In this document: piece by piece, positions 19,924-29,239 of the stretch
Numbering within the stretch: the stretch's first letter is position 1
How the letters are laid out: the number at the start of each line of letters is the position of its first letter
Source of the DNA: an uncultured Prochlorococcus sp.
GTDB taxonomy: Bacteria; Cyanobacteriota; Cyanobacteriia; PCC-6307; Cyanobiaceae
Length of the DNA stretch: 36,379 bases
Reading direction: 5' to 3'
Assembly (NCBI GenBank): GCA_902622705.1
Contig: CACNQT010000011.1
Coordinates: 1-36,379, forward strand
The notes under the pieces: generated by a model
Database searches by the model: none
What the model was told of the DNA's origin: nothing
The model's input: the letters and a program-made list of their open reading frames with translations, nothing else
Position numbers and translations under genes: made by a program

Positions 19924-20892
19924 CTGACCAGTATAACTTCTACTGCAAAACAGAAATCAGTTCAAAACGAAGAGGATTTGATTTCTGAAATAAAGGAGCA
20001 TTGCGGAAAAGCTAATGCAATTATTCTTGCGCACTATTATCAAGCTCCAGAGATTCAGGAAATTGCAGATTTTATTGGCGATTCATTAGATCTATCTAGG
20101 AAAGCTGCAAATAATGACGCAGATATAATAATTTTTTGCGGTGTGCACTTTATGGCCGAAACCGCAAAAATACTTAGCCCTAATAAAACAGTCCTATTAC
20201 CAGATATTGACGCAGGATGCTCATTAGCAGACGATTGTCCTTCAGATAAATTTCAAAAATTCAGGGAAGAAAATCCAGATCACTATGTCGTAAGTTATAT
20301 AAATTGCACTGCAGAAGTAAAAGCTCAAAGTGATCTGATATGTACAAGCAGTAATGCCGTCTCATTAATTAAAAAGGTACCTGAAGATAAAAAGATAATA
20401 TTTGCACCAGATCAGAACCTTGGGAGATGGGTACAGAAAAATTCAGGAAGAGATCTTAAATTATGGCCTGGCAGCTGCATTGTTCATGAATCATTTAGTG
20501 AAGAAGCACTTCTAAAATTAAAATATCAAAATCCAGGATCAAAAGTAATTGCTCATCCTGAATGTAGTCAAAATTTACTAATTCTCTCAGACTTTATTGG
20601 ATCAACAAGTAAGCTGCTTGATTTCGTAAGTAAAGATCCATCTAAAACTTACATGGTACTAACTGAACCTGGAATAATTCATCAAATGAAAAAGAAAGAA
20701 CCTAATAAAATTTTTATTGAAGTTCCCGATGTACAAGGTTGTAAATGTAACGAGTGTCCATATATGAAATTAAATACTTTAGAAAAAATTCTTGATTGTT
20801 TGAAAAATAATTCCCCGTCTATTGAACTAGACCCAGAAATAATAAGAAGAGCCTATGTGCCAATAAAGAGAATGCTGGATATGAGTAATTAA
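19924..20892 (+). CDS. nadA: Quinolinate synthase NadA
   Basis: NadA condenses iminoaspartate (made by NadB) with dihydroxyacetone phosphate to give quinolinate, the precursor of NAD, using a [4Fe-4S] cluster. Motifs AIILAHYYQAPEIQEIADF, FCGVHFMAETAKILSP, DAGCSLADDCPS, TSSNAV, HPECSQN and VQGCKCNECPYMKLNTLEKI include the cluster cysteines and substrate sites. A TTG at 19978 would start a 304-residue protein (MISEIKEHCG), which covers the whole enzyme. The same frame is open back to a CTG at 19924 (MTSITSTAKQ..., 322 residues), and picocyanobacterial NadA proteins commonly have such a short extension. I give the longer form; the choice is uncertain. Confidence 0.9.
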   Translation: MTSITSTAKQKSVQNEEDLISEIKEHCGKANAIILAHYYQAPEIQEIADFIGDSLDLSRKAANNDADIIIFCGVHFMAETAKILSPNKTVLLPDIDAGCSLADDCPSDKFQKFREENPDHYVVSYINCTAEVKAQSDLICTSSNAVSLIKKVPEDKKIIFAPDQNLGRWVQKNSGRDLKLWPGSCIVHESFSEEALLKLKYQNPGSKVIAHPECSQNLLILSDFIGSTSKLLDFVSKDPSKTYMVLTEPGIIHQMKKKEPNKIFIEVPDVQGCKCNECPYMKLNTLEKILDCLKNNSPSIELDPEIIRRAYVPIKRMLDMSN

Positions 20893-22223
20893 TTTAATGA
20901 AAATACTTTATCTTCCTTATTAATTTTTAGGAATGCATTAAGGTTTGTGGTGTCGGGATTAAATTCGCTTATCTGATTCTTTCTGTTAATTATATTTATT
21001 AGCTCTTTTTCACCAGCTCTATATTGTTTATCTTTTCTAGTTCCTATCTCTCTTTGAAGTATAGGGTTTATATTCATTCTTACTTCTATGTCTGGAATAA
21101 TTCCAGATTTGTTTATATCAGTGCCGTTCGGAGTTAAATACTTAGCGACTGTAACAGTTAGACCTGAACCATCAACTAAAGTTCTCATGGATTGAACTAG
21201 ACCTTTACCAAATGTTTTCTTCCCAACTAATTTTCCTCTTTTGTTATCTTTTATTGCACCAGAAACTATTTCACTAGCACTAGCAGAACCCTCATTAACT
21301 AAGACAACTAAGGGCTTTTTTGTTAGAGCTTGACCGTTTCCTTTTTTTGTTTCTTTTAAACCATCTTTACTTACTGTACTTACTATCACTCCTTTGTTAA
21401 TGAAGTGCCTTGAGATATCAATGCTTGATTCTAATAAACCTCCTGGATTACTTCTCAAGTCAAGAACATATCCTGCGACTTTTTTGGTTTCTAAATCCTT
21501 AATAGCATCTCTAGTTTCTTTGGATGCATTTGCATTAAATTGTTTAATTCTTACATAGCCAATTGATAAGCCATTTTTGGTTTGATTGACTTTACTTGAT
21601 ACAGATTTTATTTCAATTTTTTCTCTTGATAAAGTCTTAAAAAAGGATTGAGAACCTCTAAGAATTTCAAGCTTTACTTTAGTACCTCTTTGTCCTCTTA
21701 TTAATTTCACGGCATCCTCAATATTCATACCTTCAGTAGAAATATCATCTATAGATAATATTTTATCTCTAGCTTTAATTCCAGCATCAAATGCAGGGGT
21801 GCCCTCTATGGGAGAAATAATTATTAAATCATCAGATTCTTTATCTTTTACTATTTGGATACCAACTCCAGTTAATTCTCCAGAGGTATCAATTCTCATT
21901 TGATTAAATTCCTTAGGTTCTAAAAATCTTGTATAAGAATCATCTAAATTAGAAAGCATATCTCTAATCGCATCATATGCTTCACTGCTGTCTGAATATC
22001 TTTTTGATAAAACTTCTTTTCTTAGATTAATCCAATTGGACTTTTGAAATTTGCCGTTTGAATCAAGAAAATCTCTATATACAATTTGCCAAACATGATC
22101 AATTACTTCTTTATAACTATTATTTAAAACTGTTGCCTCTGCAAAATTATTTAAAAATAACCCAGAAAAGGATGTCGCAAACAGAAATATATATTTTTTT
22201 TTAAGCAATTTTCTTATCTTCAA
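20889..22223 (-). CDS. S41-family carboxyl-terminal processing protease (CtpA/B type)
   Basis: The 444 residues have an N-terminal signal or anchor (about 11-30), a PDZ domain (about 113-190) and the S41 tail-specific protease domain. The catalytic Ser is in EGSASASEI (Ser315) and the partner Lys in KTFGKGLV (Lys340), spaced 25 residues as in the D1 processing enzyme. In cyanobacteria such proteases act in the thylakoid lumen or periplasm; CtpA trims the D1 C terminus of photosystem II. Which paralogue this is cannot be decided by eye. Its end overlaps the nadA end by four bases (convergent). Start is the ATG at 22223. Confidence 0.92.
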   Translation of the reverse strand: MKIRKLLKKKYIFLFATSFSGLFLNNFAEATVLNNSYKEVIDHVWQIVYRDFLDSNGKFQKSNWINLRKEVLSKRYSDSSEAYDAIRDMLSNLDDSYTRFLEPKEFNQMRIDTSGELTGVGIQIVKDKESDDLIIISPIEGTPAFDAGIKARDKILSIDDISTEGMNIEDAVKLIRGQRGTKVKLEILRGSQSFFKTLSREKIEIKSVSSKVNQTKNGLSIGYVRIKQFNANASKETRDAIKDLETKKVAGYVLDLRSNPGGLLESSIDISRHFINKGVIVSTVSKDGLKETKKGNGQALTKKPLVVLVNEGSASASEIVSGAIKDNKRGKLVGKKTFGKGLVQSMRTLVDGSGLTVTVAKYLTPNGTDINKSGIIPDIEVRMNINPILQREIGTRKDKQYRAGEKELINIINRKNQISEFNPDTTNLNAFLKINKEDKVFSLN

Positions 22224-22284
22224 ATAATTCGATATTTTTTATTATAAAAAGAATTTATTTATAATTCAAAAATTTGACAAATTC

Positions 22285-23502
22285 TTAAGGATCAATCCAC
22301 TTCCCATCATCCTTAATAAGTTGGATCAAAGCATTAACACCCTCATCTTCAGGTACTCTTTTTATCTCTTCTTTTCTTCTATATAAGGCAATAGTTCCTT
22401 TACCTTTTCCAACATAACCATAATCAGCATCTGCCATTTCTCCTGGCCCATTAACAATACATCCCATTATTGCTATATCTAGACCCGTCAAATGTGAGGT
22501 AGCGTTCCTAACTTTATCTACAACTTCTTCTAGATTGAAAAGTGTTCTACCACAACTGGGGCAACTGATGTATTCAACCATTGTTTTTCTTAATCCTAAA
22601 GATTGCAAAATTGAATAGCACACTGGTATTTCCTTTTCTGGAGCTTCTGTTAAGGAAACCCTGATGGTATCACCTAATCCCTCTGCTAAAAGCGTTCCAA
22701 TTCCAGCAGTACTTTTAATCCTTCCATAATCACCATCACCAGCTTCGGTCACTCCTAAATGTAAGGGATAGTTGTATCCTTCTGAGTCAAGCCTATCTGC
22801 AATCATTCTGTAAGCTGCCATCATGACCGGAGCCCTAGAAGCTTTCATAGAAATAATTATGTTATGAAAATCAAGCTCATCACAAATTTTGACGAACTCC
22901 ATCGCAGATTCTGTCATTCCTAATGGCGTATCTCCATAAGTAAAAAGCATCCTCTCAGATAGAGATCCATGATTAACTCCAATCCTTAGAGCTTTGTTTT
23001 CAGCCTTTAAAACTTCAACTAAAGGAGTAAATCTTTTAAGTATTGTTTGCTTAATAGTTTCAAATTCCTCATCTGTATATTCAGTTCTTGTAGGGTCTGA
23101 TTTTTCAAAAACAAACAATCCAGGATTAATTCTTACTTTATCAACATGTTTTGCAACTTCCATTGCAATTTTCATACCATTATGGTGAACATCAGCCACC
23201 AAGGGAGTATTGATATTATTTTCTAGTAATTTTGCCTTTATATCTCCTACTGCTTTGGCATGTGCTAAAGAAGGGACAGTTAACCTTACTATTTCACAAC
23301 CCACATCATGAAGTCTTTTGATAGCTAAGTAAGCATTTTCGACATCCATAGTATCTTCATTTATCATCGATTGAACTCTTACTGGATAATCACTTCCAAT
23401 AGCTATATCACCCACCATTACTGTTCTAGTTATCCTTCTCTCAATATGAGTTGAATATCTTTTGGAGAGACTCTTAACCTCTTTAGATTGAGTTAATGAC
23501 AT
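22285..23502 (-). CDS. ispG: 4-hydroxy-3-methylbut-2-enyl diphosphate synthase IspG (GcpE)
   Basis: IspG converts MEcPP to HMBPP in the MEP isoprenoid pathway, with ferredoxin as the likely electron donor in cyanobacteria. The 405 residues have the TIM-barrel region ([69 protein letters not shown]) and the iron-sulfur domain with [14 protein letters not shown] and [21 protein letters not shown], giving three cysteines and a glutamate for the [4Fe-4S] cluster. Length fits. It precedes the protease gene on the same strand by 61 bases. Start is the ATG at 23502. Confidence 0.97.
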   Translation of the reverse strand: MSLTQSKEVKSLSKRYSTHIERRITRTVMVGDIAIGSDYPVRVQSMINEDTMDVENAYLAIKRLHDVGCEIVRLTVPSLAHAKAVGDIKAKLLENNINTPLVADVHHNGMKIAMEVAKHVDKVRINPGLFVFEKSDPTRTEYTDEEFETIKQTILKRFTPLVEVLKAENKALRIGVNHGSLSERMLFTYGDTPLGMTESAMEFVKICDELDFHNIIISMKASRAPVMMAAYRMIADRLDSEGYNYPLHLGVTEAGDGDYGRIKSTAGIGTLLAEGLGDTIRVSLTEAPEKEIPVCYSILQSLGLRKTMVEYISCPSCGRTLFNLEEVVDKVRNATSHLTGLDIAIMGCIVNGPGEMADADYGYVGKGKGTIALYRRKEEIKRVPEDEGVNALIQLIKDDGKWIDP

Positions 23503-23537
23503 TAAAATTCTTGATATTCAAAAAGGATTTCACTAAA

Positions 23538-24041
23538 TTATACGGCATATAGTTTACCACTTACATTCTCTAGGTCTTTCAAAGTTAGATGGTAAGGTTT
23601 ATTGATTTCTTTTGAAGGAAATCTCAACAAATAAGATGGATGAAAAATTACCATAATTTCTCTCCCATCTTTTTTAATCCATTGACCTCTTAAATTACTT
23701 ATAGGATCTTTAAATTCTAAAATAGCTCTCATAGCAGTAGAACCAGTAAGTAATATAAATTTTGGATCGACTAACTTTATTTGCTGTAATAACCAAGGTT
23801 TATGAATATTAATTTCTCCCGCAGTGGGTTTTCTATTATTTGGTGGACGACATTTAATTACATTACAAAAATAAACATCCTTCTCATAATCAATTCCAGC
23901 TTGTACTAATAATTCGTTTAATAACTTACCAGATTTACCTACATAAGGTTTTCCTTCTAAATCTTCCTGGGCTCCAGGTGCCTCACCAATTACTAACAAA
24001 TCTGCAAATACACTTCCTCTCCCAATTACTAACCTTTTCAC
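23538..24041 (-). CDS. Family 4-like uracil-DNA glycosylase lacking most Fe-S ligands
   Basis: The core of a thermophile-type (family 4) uracil-DNA glycosylase is clear: VIGEAPGAQEDLEGKPYVG with the water-positioning Glu region, FCNVIKCRPPNNRKPT, and FHPSYLLRFPS near the C terminus. It removes uracil from DNA at the start of base excision repair. The protein has 167 residues, about 25 fewer than the Thermotoga enzyme, because the N-terminal CxxC segment is absent; the fourth ligand position, about 16 residues after KCRPP, is His. Only one of the usual four cluster cysteines remains. The start is the GTG at 24041; the open frame upstream contains no Cys. Confidence 0.85.
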   Translation of the reverse strand: MKRLVIGRGSVFADLLVIGEAPGAQEDLEGKPYVGKSGKLLNELLVQAGIDYEKDVYFCNVIKCRPPNNRKPTAGEINIHKPWLLQQIKLVDPKFILLTGSTAMRAILEFKDPISNLRGQWIKKDGREIMVIFHPSYLLRFPSKEINKPYHLTLKDLENVSGKLYAV

Positions 24042-24202
24042 CGAAAATAAAACTTTAAATATCTTTATCTTAAGAACTCAAAACATGAAAATAAAATAGA
24101 TTAAGAAAATGAACTAAATTAAACCATAGTGTGATAGTTTTATTTATTCTTAATTTATGCATTTGTCATTATTAAAAGTCATATTTGAAAAGTCATAAGT
24201 CA

Positions 24203-25381
24203 ATGAGTCAAGTTAATTTATCTGATCGGGCACTTTCAATTGAGCCTTCTCTTACATTGCAGATAAGTGCTAAAGCAAATCAATTATCTGCAGAAGGAGT
24301 AGATATTTGCAATTTAAGTGCAGGTGAACCTGATTTTGATGCCCCAAAAGAAGTTATAGAGGCTACAAGTAAAGCTATATTTGATGGATTTACAAAGTAC
24401 GGGCCCGCAGCGGGGAATTTAGATCTCCGAAAAGCAATTGCAAATAAACTTCAAATTCAAAACGATTTAAATTATGAATTTGAAAATGTAATGGTCACAA
24501 ATGGTGCTAAGCAAGCAATATATAATCTTTTCCAAGTATTGTTAAATACTGGAGACGAAGTTATTATTCCTTCTCCATATTGGTTAAGTTATCCCCAGAT
24601 GGTTAGATTGGCGGGTGGGAAGCCAATTTTTACAAATTCTTCTGCAGAAGATGGATTCAAGATAAATATAGAAGATTTGAAGTCTAAAATCTCTTCAAAA
24701 ACTAAATTTATAATTATCAATTCTCCTAATAACCCTACTGGGAGAGTTATGTCAAAGGAAGAATTATTACAAATTGCCGATTTAGCTAGAGAATATCCAA
24801 ATATCAATATTCTTTCTGATGAGATTTACGAACTAATCCTTAAAAAAGAATTTAAACATTACAGTTTATCTTCATTAGCAAATGACTTAAAAGATAGAAT
24901 TTTTATAATAAATGGGTTTGCGAAAGGATGGGCTATGACTGGCTGGAGGATAGGGTATTTAGTAGGTCCCAAAGATGTAATCAAAGCATCCTCAGCATTA
25001 CAAAGTCAAAGTACAAGTAATGTTTGCTCTTTTGTTCAAAAAGGTGCTTTAGAAGCTTTAAAAATTAATAATGAGTTTTTCTCAATGATAAATAGCCATT
25101 ATGATCAAAGAAGAAGACTTCTCTATGAGGGCCTTAATAATATAAATGGGATTTATATTGAAGAACCTAACGGAGCATTTTACGCATTTCCAAAATTACC
25201 CAACTCCTCAATTACTTCTGTTGATTTCTGCAATAAAGCTCTTCAAGATTTCGGATTAGTTATTGTACCTGGAAAAGCTTTTGGAGCTGATCAATGTATA
25301 AGAATATCTTGTGCAGCTTCAGAAATTATAATAAAAGATGGACTACAGAGGATTGAAAAAGCAATCTCTGAATACTATTAA
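24203..25381 (+). CDS. aspC: PLP-dependent aspartate aminotransferase (class I/II)
   Basis: Fold-type I aminotransferase that moves amino groups between aspartate and 2-oxoglutarate in the cytosol; prephenate aminotransferase activity is common in this subgroup. Motifs: LSAGEPDFDAPKEV, YGPAAGNLDLRKAIA, VTNGAKQAIYNLF, SPYWLSYPQM, NSPNNPTGRVMSKEEL, LSDEIYELI, NGFAKGWAMTGWRIGYLVG with the PLP lysine in FAK, and RISCAAS with the arginine for the substrate carboxylate. I start it at ATG 24203 (MSQVNLSDRA) rather than at TTG 24185. Only 12 bases separate it from phnD, so it probably leads that operon. Confidence 0.93.
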   Translation: MSQVNLSDRALSIEPSLTLQISAKANQLSAEGVDICNLSAGEPDFDAPKEVIEATSKAIFDGFTKYGPAAGNLDLRKAIANKLQIQNDLNYEFENVMVTNGAKQAIYNLFQVLLNTGDEVIIPSPYWLSYPQMVRLAGGKPIFTNSSAEDGFKINIEDLKSKISSKTKFIIINSPNNPTGRVMSKEELLQIADLAREYPNINILSDEIYELILKKEFKHYSLSSLANDLKDRIFIINGFAKGWAMTGWRIGYLVGPKDVIKASSALQSQSTSNVCSFVQKGALEALKINNEFFSMINSHYDQRRRLLYEGLNNINGIYIEEPNGAFYAFPKLPNSSITSVDFCNKALQDFGLVIVPGKAFGADQCIRISCAASEIIIKDGLQRIEKAISEYY

Positions 25382-25393
25382 GTTAACGAAGTT

Positions 25394-26287
25394 ATGTTTA
25401 ATTTAAAGAATTTCCTACTAAGTTCATCTCTATTATTTTCTGTTTTTTCATCACCTGTATTTTCAAATCCCAAAGTTTTAAAAGTTGGTGCAATACCTGA
25501 TCAAAACCAAGATGTTTTGGACAAAAGATTTAATTTATTTTCAAAAGAATTAGCCAAACAACTTGATGTAGAAGTTAAATACATTCCTGTTATTAATTAT
25601 GTCGCAGCAGTAACTGGATTTAGAACTAAAGATTTAGATTTAGTTTGGTTTGGCGGTTTATCAGGAGTTCAAGCAAGATTACAAACGCCTAATTCAATTG
25701 TCATAGCTCAAAGAGATATCGATAAGGAATTTAAAAGTGTTTTTATAGTAAACAAAAATTTAGAACTTAACTCAATTTCAAACATTAAAGGACTTAAAAA
25801 ACTAAAGAATTTAAGATTTACTTTTGGCTCTAAAAACTCAACTTCTGGAAGATTAATGCCAGAATATTTTTTAAATCAAGCAGGGGTAGAAATTAAACAT
25901 TTTAAAGGAAAAAAAGCAGGTTTTAGTGGGAGTCATGATGCCACTATAGCTTTAGTTAATAGTGGGGCATTTGATGCTGGAGCTTTAAATAAACAGGTTT
26001 GGGAAAACAATCTTAAAAATAATCCCAAAAGAACAAGTAATTTAGAATTATTCTGGATCACACCAGAATATGTTGACTATCATTGGGTAGCTCAAGGTGA
26101 TCTTGAAAATAGATTCGGGGAAGGGTTTACAAAAGAACTTAAATCAGTAATTCTAAATTTAGATATAAAGCAAAAAGCACATAAACAGATATTAGATATG
26201 TTCAATGCAAAAAGATTTATCAAGGCAGAATCAAAACAATATAAAAATATAGAGGTAATCGGGAGGAAATTAAATAAAATTAGATGA
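25394..26287 (+). CDS. phnD: Phosphonate/phosphite ABC transporter substrate-binding protein PhnD
   Basis: The periplasmic receptor of a phosphonate-type importer. A signal peptide covers about residues 1-24 (LLFSVFSSPVFS then NPKV), followed by the two-lobed binding fold with VGAIPDQNQDVL, LVWFGGLSGVQAR, FTFGSKNSTSGRLMPEYFL and GSHDATIALVNSGAFDAGAL, the residues that line phosphonate and phosphite sites in the PhnD/PtxB family. No lipobox Cys is seen. In Prochlorococcus the widely conserved receptor of this group (PhnD1) has been linked with phosphite and methylphosphonate. Four bases overlap with phnC. Confidence 0.93.
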   Translation: MFNLKNFLLSSSLLFSVFSSPVFSNPKVLKVGAIPDQNQDVLDKRFNLFSKELAKQLDVEVKYIPVINYVAAVTGFRTKDLDLVWFGGLSGVQARLQTPNSIVIAQRDIDKEFKSVFIVNKNLELNSISNIKGLKKLKNLRFTFGSKNSTSGRLMPEYFLNQAGVEIKHFKGKKAGFSGSHDATIALVNSGAFDAGALNKQVWENNLKNNPKRTSNLELFWITPEYVDYHWVAQGDLENRFGEGFTKELKSVILNLDIKQKAHKQILDMFNAKRFIKAESKQYKNIEVIGRKLNKIR

Positions 26288-27024
26288 ATAATACTGTCTT
26301 AGAATTAGAGAATATATCTTATAAATACAAAAATGATTTAATCCTAAATAAAATAAATTTAAAAATAAATTCTGGGGAAAAAATTGCACTTTTAGGTAAA
26401 AGCGGTTCAGGAAAAACTACACTTATATCAGTACTTAATGGCACTATAAAGCCAACTCAAGGTGAGGTTAAATTATTCAATGAAAGTTTCGAGGAATTAG
26501 ATAGAAAGCAGAAAAGTAAAATAACAACTATATGGCAAGATTTAAGATTAATAGAAGATCTCTCTGCAGAACAAAATGTTAATTGTGGACTACTAGCGGA
26601 AAACAATTTTTATTTCGCTTTTAAAAATTTGCTAAATATAAGTTCTTTTAAGAAGGCGCATAAATATATGAAATTATGTAGACTTCACAACTCTATTTAC
26701 GACAAAAAAATCAGAAAACTATCTGGGGGGCAAAAACAAAGGGTGGCTATAGCTAGATCATTAATTCAAGAATCAAATATATTACTTGCAGATGAGCCTT
26801 TTAATAATCTAGATCCCAAATTGATAACAACAATTAAAAACCTTCTGCTAGAAAATGTAGATAAAAATAATACAAAAAAATCCCCAAAGACGGTATTAGT
26901 TGCATTACATAGATTAGATTTGCTGAACGATTTCGATAAAATTATTGGAATAAGGGATGGTAAAATTTTTTTCAATATCAAAAGAAATAACTTAAAGAAG
27001 ATTCATTTAGAGAAAATATATTAA
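26284..27024 (+). CDS. phnC: Phosphonate/phosphite ABC transporter ATPase PhnC
   Basis: The ATP-binding subunit that powers the importer. Walker A is LLGKSGSGKTTLI (about residues 35-47), the Q-loop lies in TIWQDLRLIEDLS, the signature is LSGGQKQRVAIARSL and Walker B is ILLADEPFNNLDP, followed by the switch His in VALHRLDLL. At 246 residues it is typical. Its ATG overlaps the phnD stop (ATGA) and its stop is four bases before phnE, so the three subunits are co-translated. Confidence 0.95.
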   Translation: MNNTVLELENISYKYKNDLILNKINLKINSGEKIALLGKSGSGKTTLISVLNGTIKPTQGEVKLFNESFEELDRKQKSKITTIWQDLRLIEDLSAEQNVNCGLLAENNFYFAFKNLLNISSFKKAHKYMKLCRLHNSIYDKKIRKLSGGQKQRVAIARSLIQESNILLADEPFNNLDPKLITTIKNLLLENVDKNNTKKSPKTVLVALHRLDLLNDFDKIIGIRDGKIFFNIKRNNLKKIHLEKIY

Positions 27025-27028
27025 TTAG

Positions 27029-28531
27029 TTGAACAAATTAAAATTAAACTATACCTCATTATCTTTTCTTCCAATTTTGGTATGCATACCTCTAGGGTAT
27101 CAATTAATAAACAATATTCATTTTGGAGGATTTAAATTATTCCAAGAATTCTTAATTTCTGCATTTAATCCCAAGATCGATAATGAAATTATTATTACCG
27201 TAATTAAGCGATTAAATGAAACTATTTTAATTGGTTTTTTTAGTTGGTTAGTAAGTATTATTTTTGGAGCAATTTTTGGAATATTTTCCTCAAATATTTT
27301 TTATAAAATCTTTAATATTCCAAATTTTTTCTACCACATAATAAGGTTTTTTCTAACAATAATTAGATCTATACACGAAGTGGTTTGGGGAATAATATTA
27401 ATTCAAATATATGGAATAAATTTTTCGATAGGAATAATAGCTATATGTATACCTTATATTGCTGTAAATTCAAAAGTTTTTGCTGAACAACTAGAAACCA
27501 TTGACTACAAAAGTTTTGAATCTATAAATCAAATAAATGCACCTAAATTTTCATCATTATTAACTTTACTATGGAATCCAATAATAAATACATTTAAAAA
27601 CTTTGGTTTATATCGATTAGAGTGTTCAATAAGAAGTACAGTGATTTTAGGACTTTTTGGGATTGGAGGAATAGGTACTAGTATTTTCTTATCTTTCCAA
27701 ACTTTGAATTTTAGAGAGTTATGGACTTATTTATGGTCCTTAGCAATTTTGATAATTCTTTCTGGATTAATATTCAAAAGAACAAAATTTAGGACTACAA
27801 ATAAAGTCCAATCTATTTTTTTTATTGCAATTATTTTCATAACAATTTTATTCTCTTTTTCATATTTTCTTTATTTTATTTTTAATAATAATTTTGAAAA
27901 TTTTAATTCCGTTAGTTCTCTATTTAAATCAAGCTCATATTTAGGATTATTTTATTTCTTAAAACTTATATTAGAAACAATAATTTTAAGTCTTATATCA
28001 ACAGGAATCGCAATTAGTTTACCTCCATTAATAATAGGAATTTTTAACAACAATACTTCTAAAATTTCTATAAAAATTATTGCATTTTTATTACGTTTAA
28101 TACCTACACCTGTAATACTTCTAACTCTATTAACTTTTAATAATCCTTCTTTATCTTTAGCAGCTTTAACATTAGGTCTTCACAACGCTGGCATTACTAG
28201 CAAATTACTTTTTACAAATCTAGATAGTCAAGACAGGAGGAATTACATTGCAATGAAATCTCTAGGAATCTCAAAAAAGACTAGTTGGCTTTTAGGTTTA
28301 TTTTCTCAACAAGCAAAAAGTTACTTATCATATTGCGCTTATAGATCTGACATCATTATTAGAGAAACTGCAATTGTTGGGGTCATTGGAAGTGTTGGTC
28401 TAGGTTGGCAATTGCAAGAATCACTAAGTTCCTTCGCATGGCAAGAAGTTACCATAGTTTTGATAGCTTATAGCTCCATCGCAATAGTTGGCGAATTAAT
28501 AAATGGTAAAATCAAAAATAGTTTAACTTGA
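27029..28531 (+). CDS. phnE: Phosphonate/phosphite ABC transporter permease PhnE, fused double form
   Basis: With 500 residues it is about twice the length of a standard PhnE and holds two permease units in one chain. Each has a membrane core and an EAA-type loop that docks the ATPase: about residues 153-175 (AEQLETIDYKSFESINQINA) and about 397-420 (NLDSQDRRNYIAMKSLGISK). The second unit ends with RETAIVGVIGSVGLGWQL, a typical PhnE sequence. A single chain can replace the homodimer of the usual transporter. The start is TTG at 27029, four bases after phnC. Confidence 0.9.
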   Translation: MNKLKLNYTSLSFLPILVCIPLGYQLINNIHFGGFKLFQEFLISAFNPKIDNEIIITVIKRLNETILIGFFSWLVSIIFGAIFGIFSSNIFYKIFNIPNFFYHIIRFFLTIIRSIHEVVWGIILIQIYGINFSIGIIAICIPYIAVNSKVFAEQLETIDYKSFESINQINAPKFSSLLTLLWNPIINTFKNFGLYRLECSIRSTVILGLFGIGGIGTSIFLSFQTLNFRELWTYLWSLAILIILSGLIFKRTKFRTTNKVQSIFFIAIIFITILFSFSYFLYFIFNNNFENFNSVSSLFKSSSYLGLFYFLKLILETIILSLISTGIAISLPPLIIGIFNNNTSKISIKIIAFLLRLIPTPVILLTLLTFNNPSLSLAALTLGLHNAGITSKLLFTNLDSQDRRNYIAMKSLGISKKTSWLLGLFSQQAKSYLSYCAYRSDIIIRETAIVGVIGSVGLGWQLQESLSSFAWQEVTIVLIAYSSIAIVGELINGKIKNSLT

Positions 28532-28579
28532 TTTGTAAGAATAATTTGTTAAATCAAGTAATTTTTTTTTCCGGTTATA

Positions 28580-29224
28580 GTGATTAGTTTACCAAAACAG
28601 CTAGTTGTAATTGGAGATAGCTCAGTTTATGGATGGGGAGATAATGAAGGTGGTGGATGGTGTGAGAGGCTTAGAAAAGATTGGTGCAATAACCAAAACG
28701 GGCCAGTTATTTATCAACTTGGCATAAGGGGAGATGGGATAGAAAAAGTTTCATCTAGATGGGAAAAAGAATGGTCATCTAGAGGAGAAACGAGAAGAAA
28801 TAAACCTAAAGCAATCCTGCTAAATGTTGGTCTTAATGACACTGCAGCAATTGGTCAGAAAAACGGAAGACATCAATTAGATATAGATGGCTTTGAATAT
28901 GGATTAGAGAGACTAATTAATGAAATGAACTCTCAAACAAATGTCTTTGTTATTGGTCTGACACCAGTTGACGAAAGCAAAATGCCGTTCGCAGGATGTC
29001 TATGGTACTCAAATGATTTTTGTAATTCTTATGAAAGAAGAATGGAGGAAGTATGCCTAAATCAGAATGTCCCATTTCTTCCTACTTTTAGAGAAATGTA
29101 TTCTGATAAAAGGAGTAAAAATTGGATTACGCATGATGGAATTCATCTAAATTCCGAAGGTCATTTCTGGCTTTTCCAAAGACTTAAGAGCTGGGAGATT
29201 CTTACAAAATGGAAAGAATCCTAG
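28580..29224 (+). CDS. SGNH/GDSL-type hydrolase
   Basis: Small esterase or lipase of the SGNH fold. Block I is VVIGDSSVYGWGD (catalytic Ser in GDSS, about residue 14), the Gly block is YQLGIRGDGIEKV, block III is LLNVGLNDTAAIG (Asn), and the Asp/His pair is in WITHDGIHLNSEGHFWL near the C terminus. The 214 residues have no signal peptide, so it should be cytosolic. Its substrate cannot be told. The start is a GTG at 28580, 48 bases after phnE, on the same strand. Confidence 0.9.
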   Translation: MISLPKQLVVIGDSSVYGWGDNEGGGWCERLRKDWCNNQNGPVIYQLGIRGDGIEKVSSRWEKEWSSRGETRRNKPKAILLNVGLNDTAAIGQKNGRHQLDIDGFEYGLERLINEMNSQTNVFVIGLTPVDESKMPFAGCLWYSNDFCNSYERRMEEVCLNQNVPFLPTFREMYSDKRSKNWITHDGIHLNSEGHFWLFQRLKSWEILTKWKES

Positions 29225-29239
29225 GTCTTTCCAAATATT

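Noticed and set aside
24042-24202. Pho box upstream of the aminotransferase-phn operon
   Set aside because: Only weak single CTTAA-like pieces are present, without the direct-repeat spacing of a Pho box.
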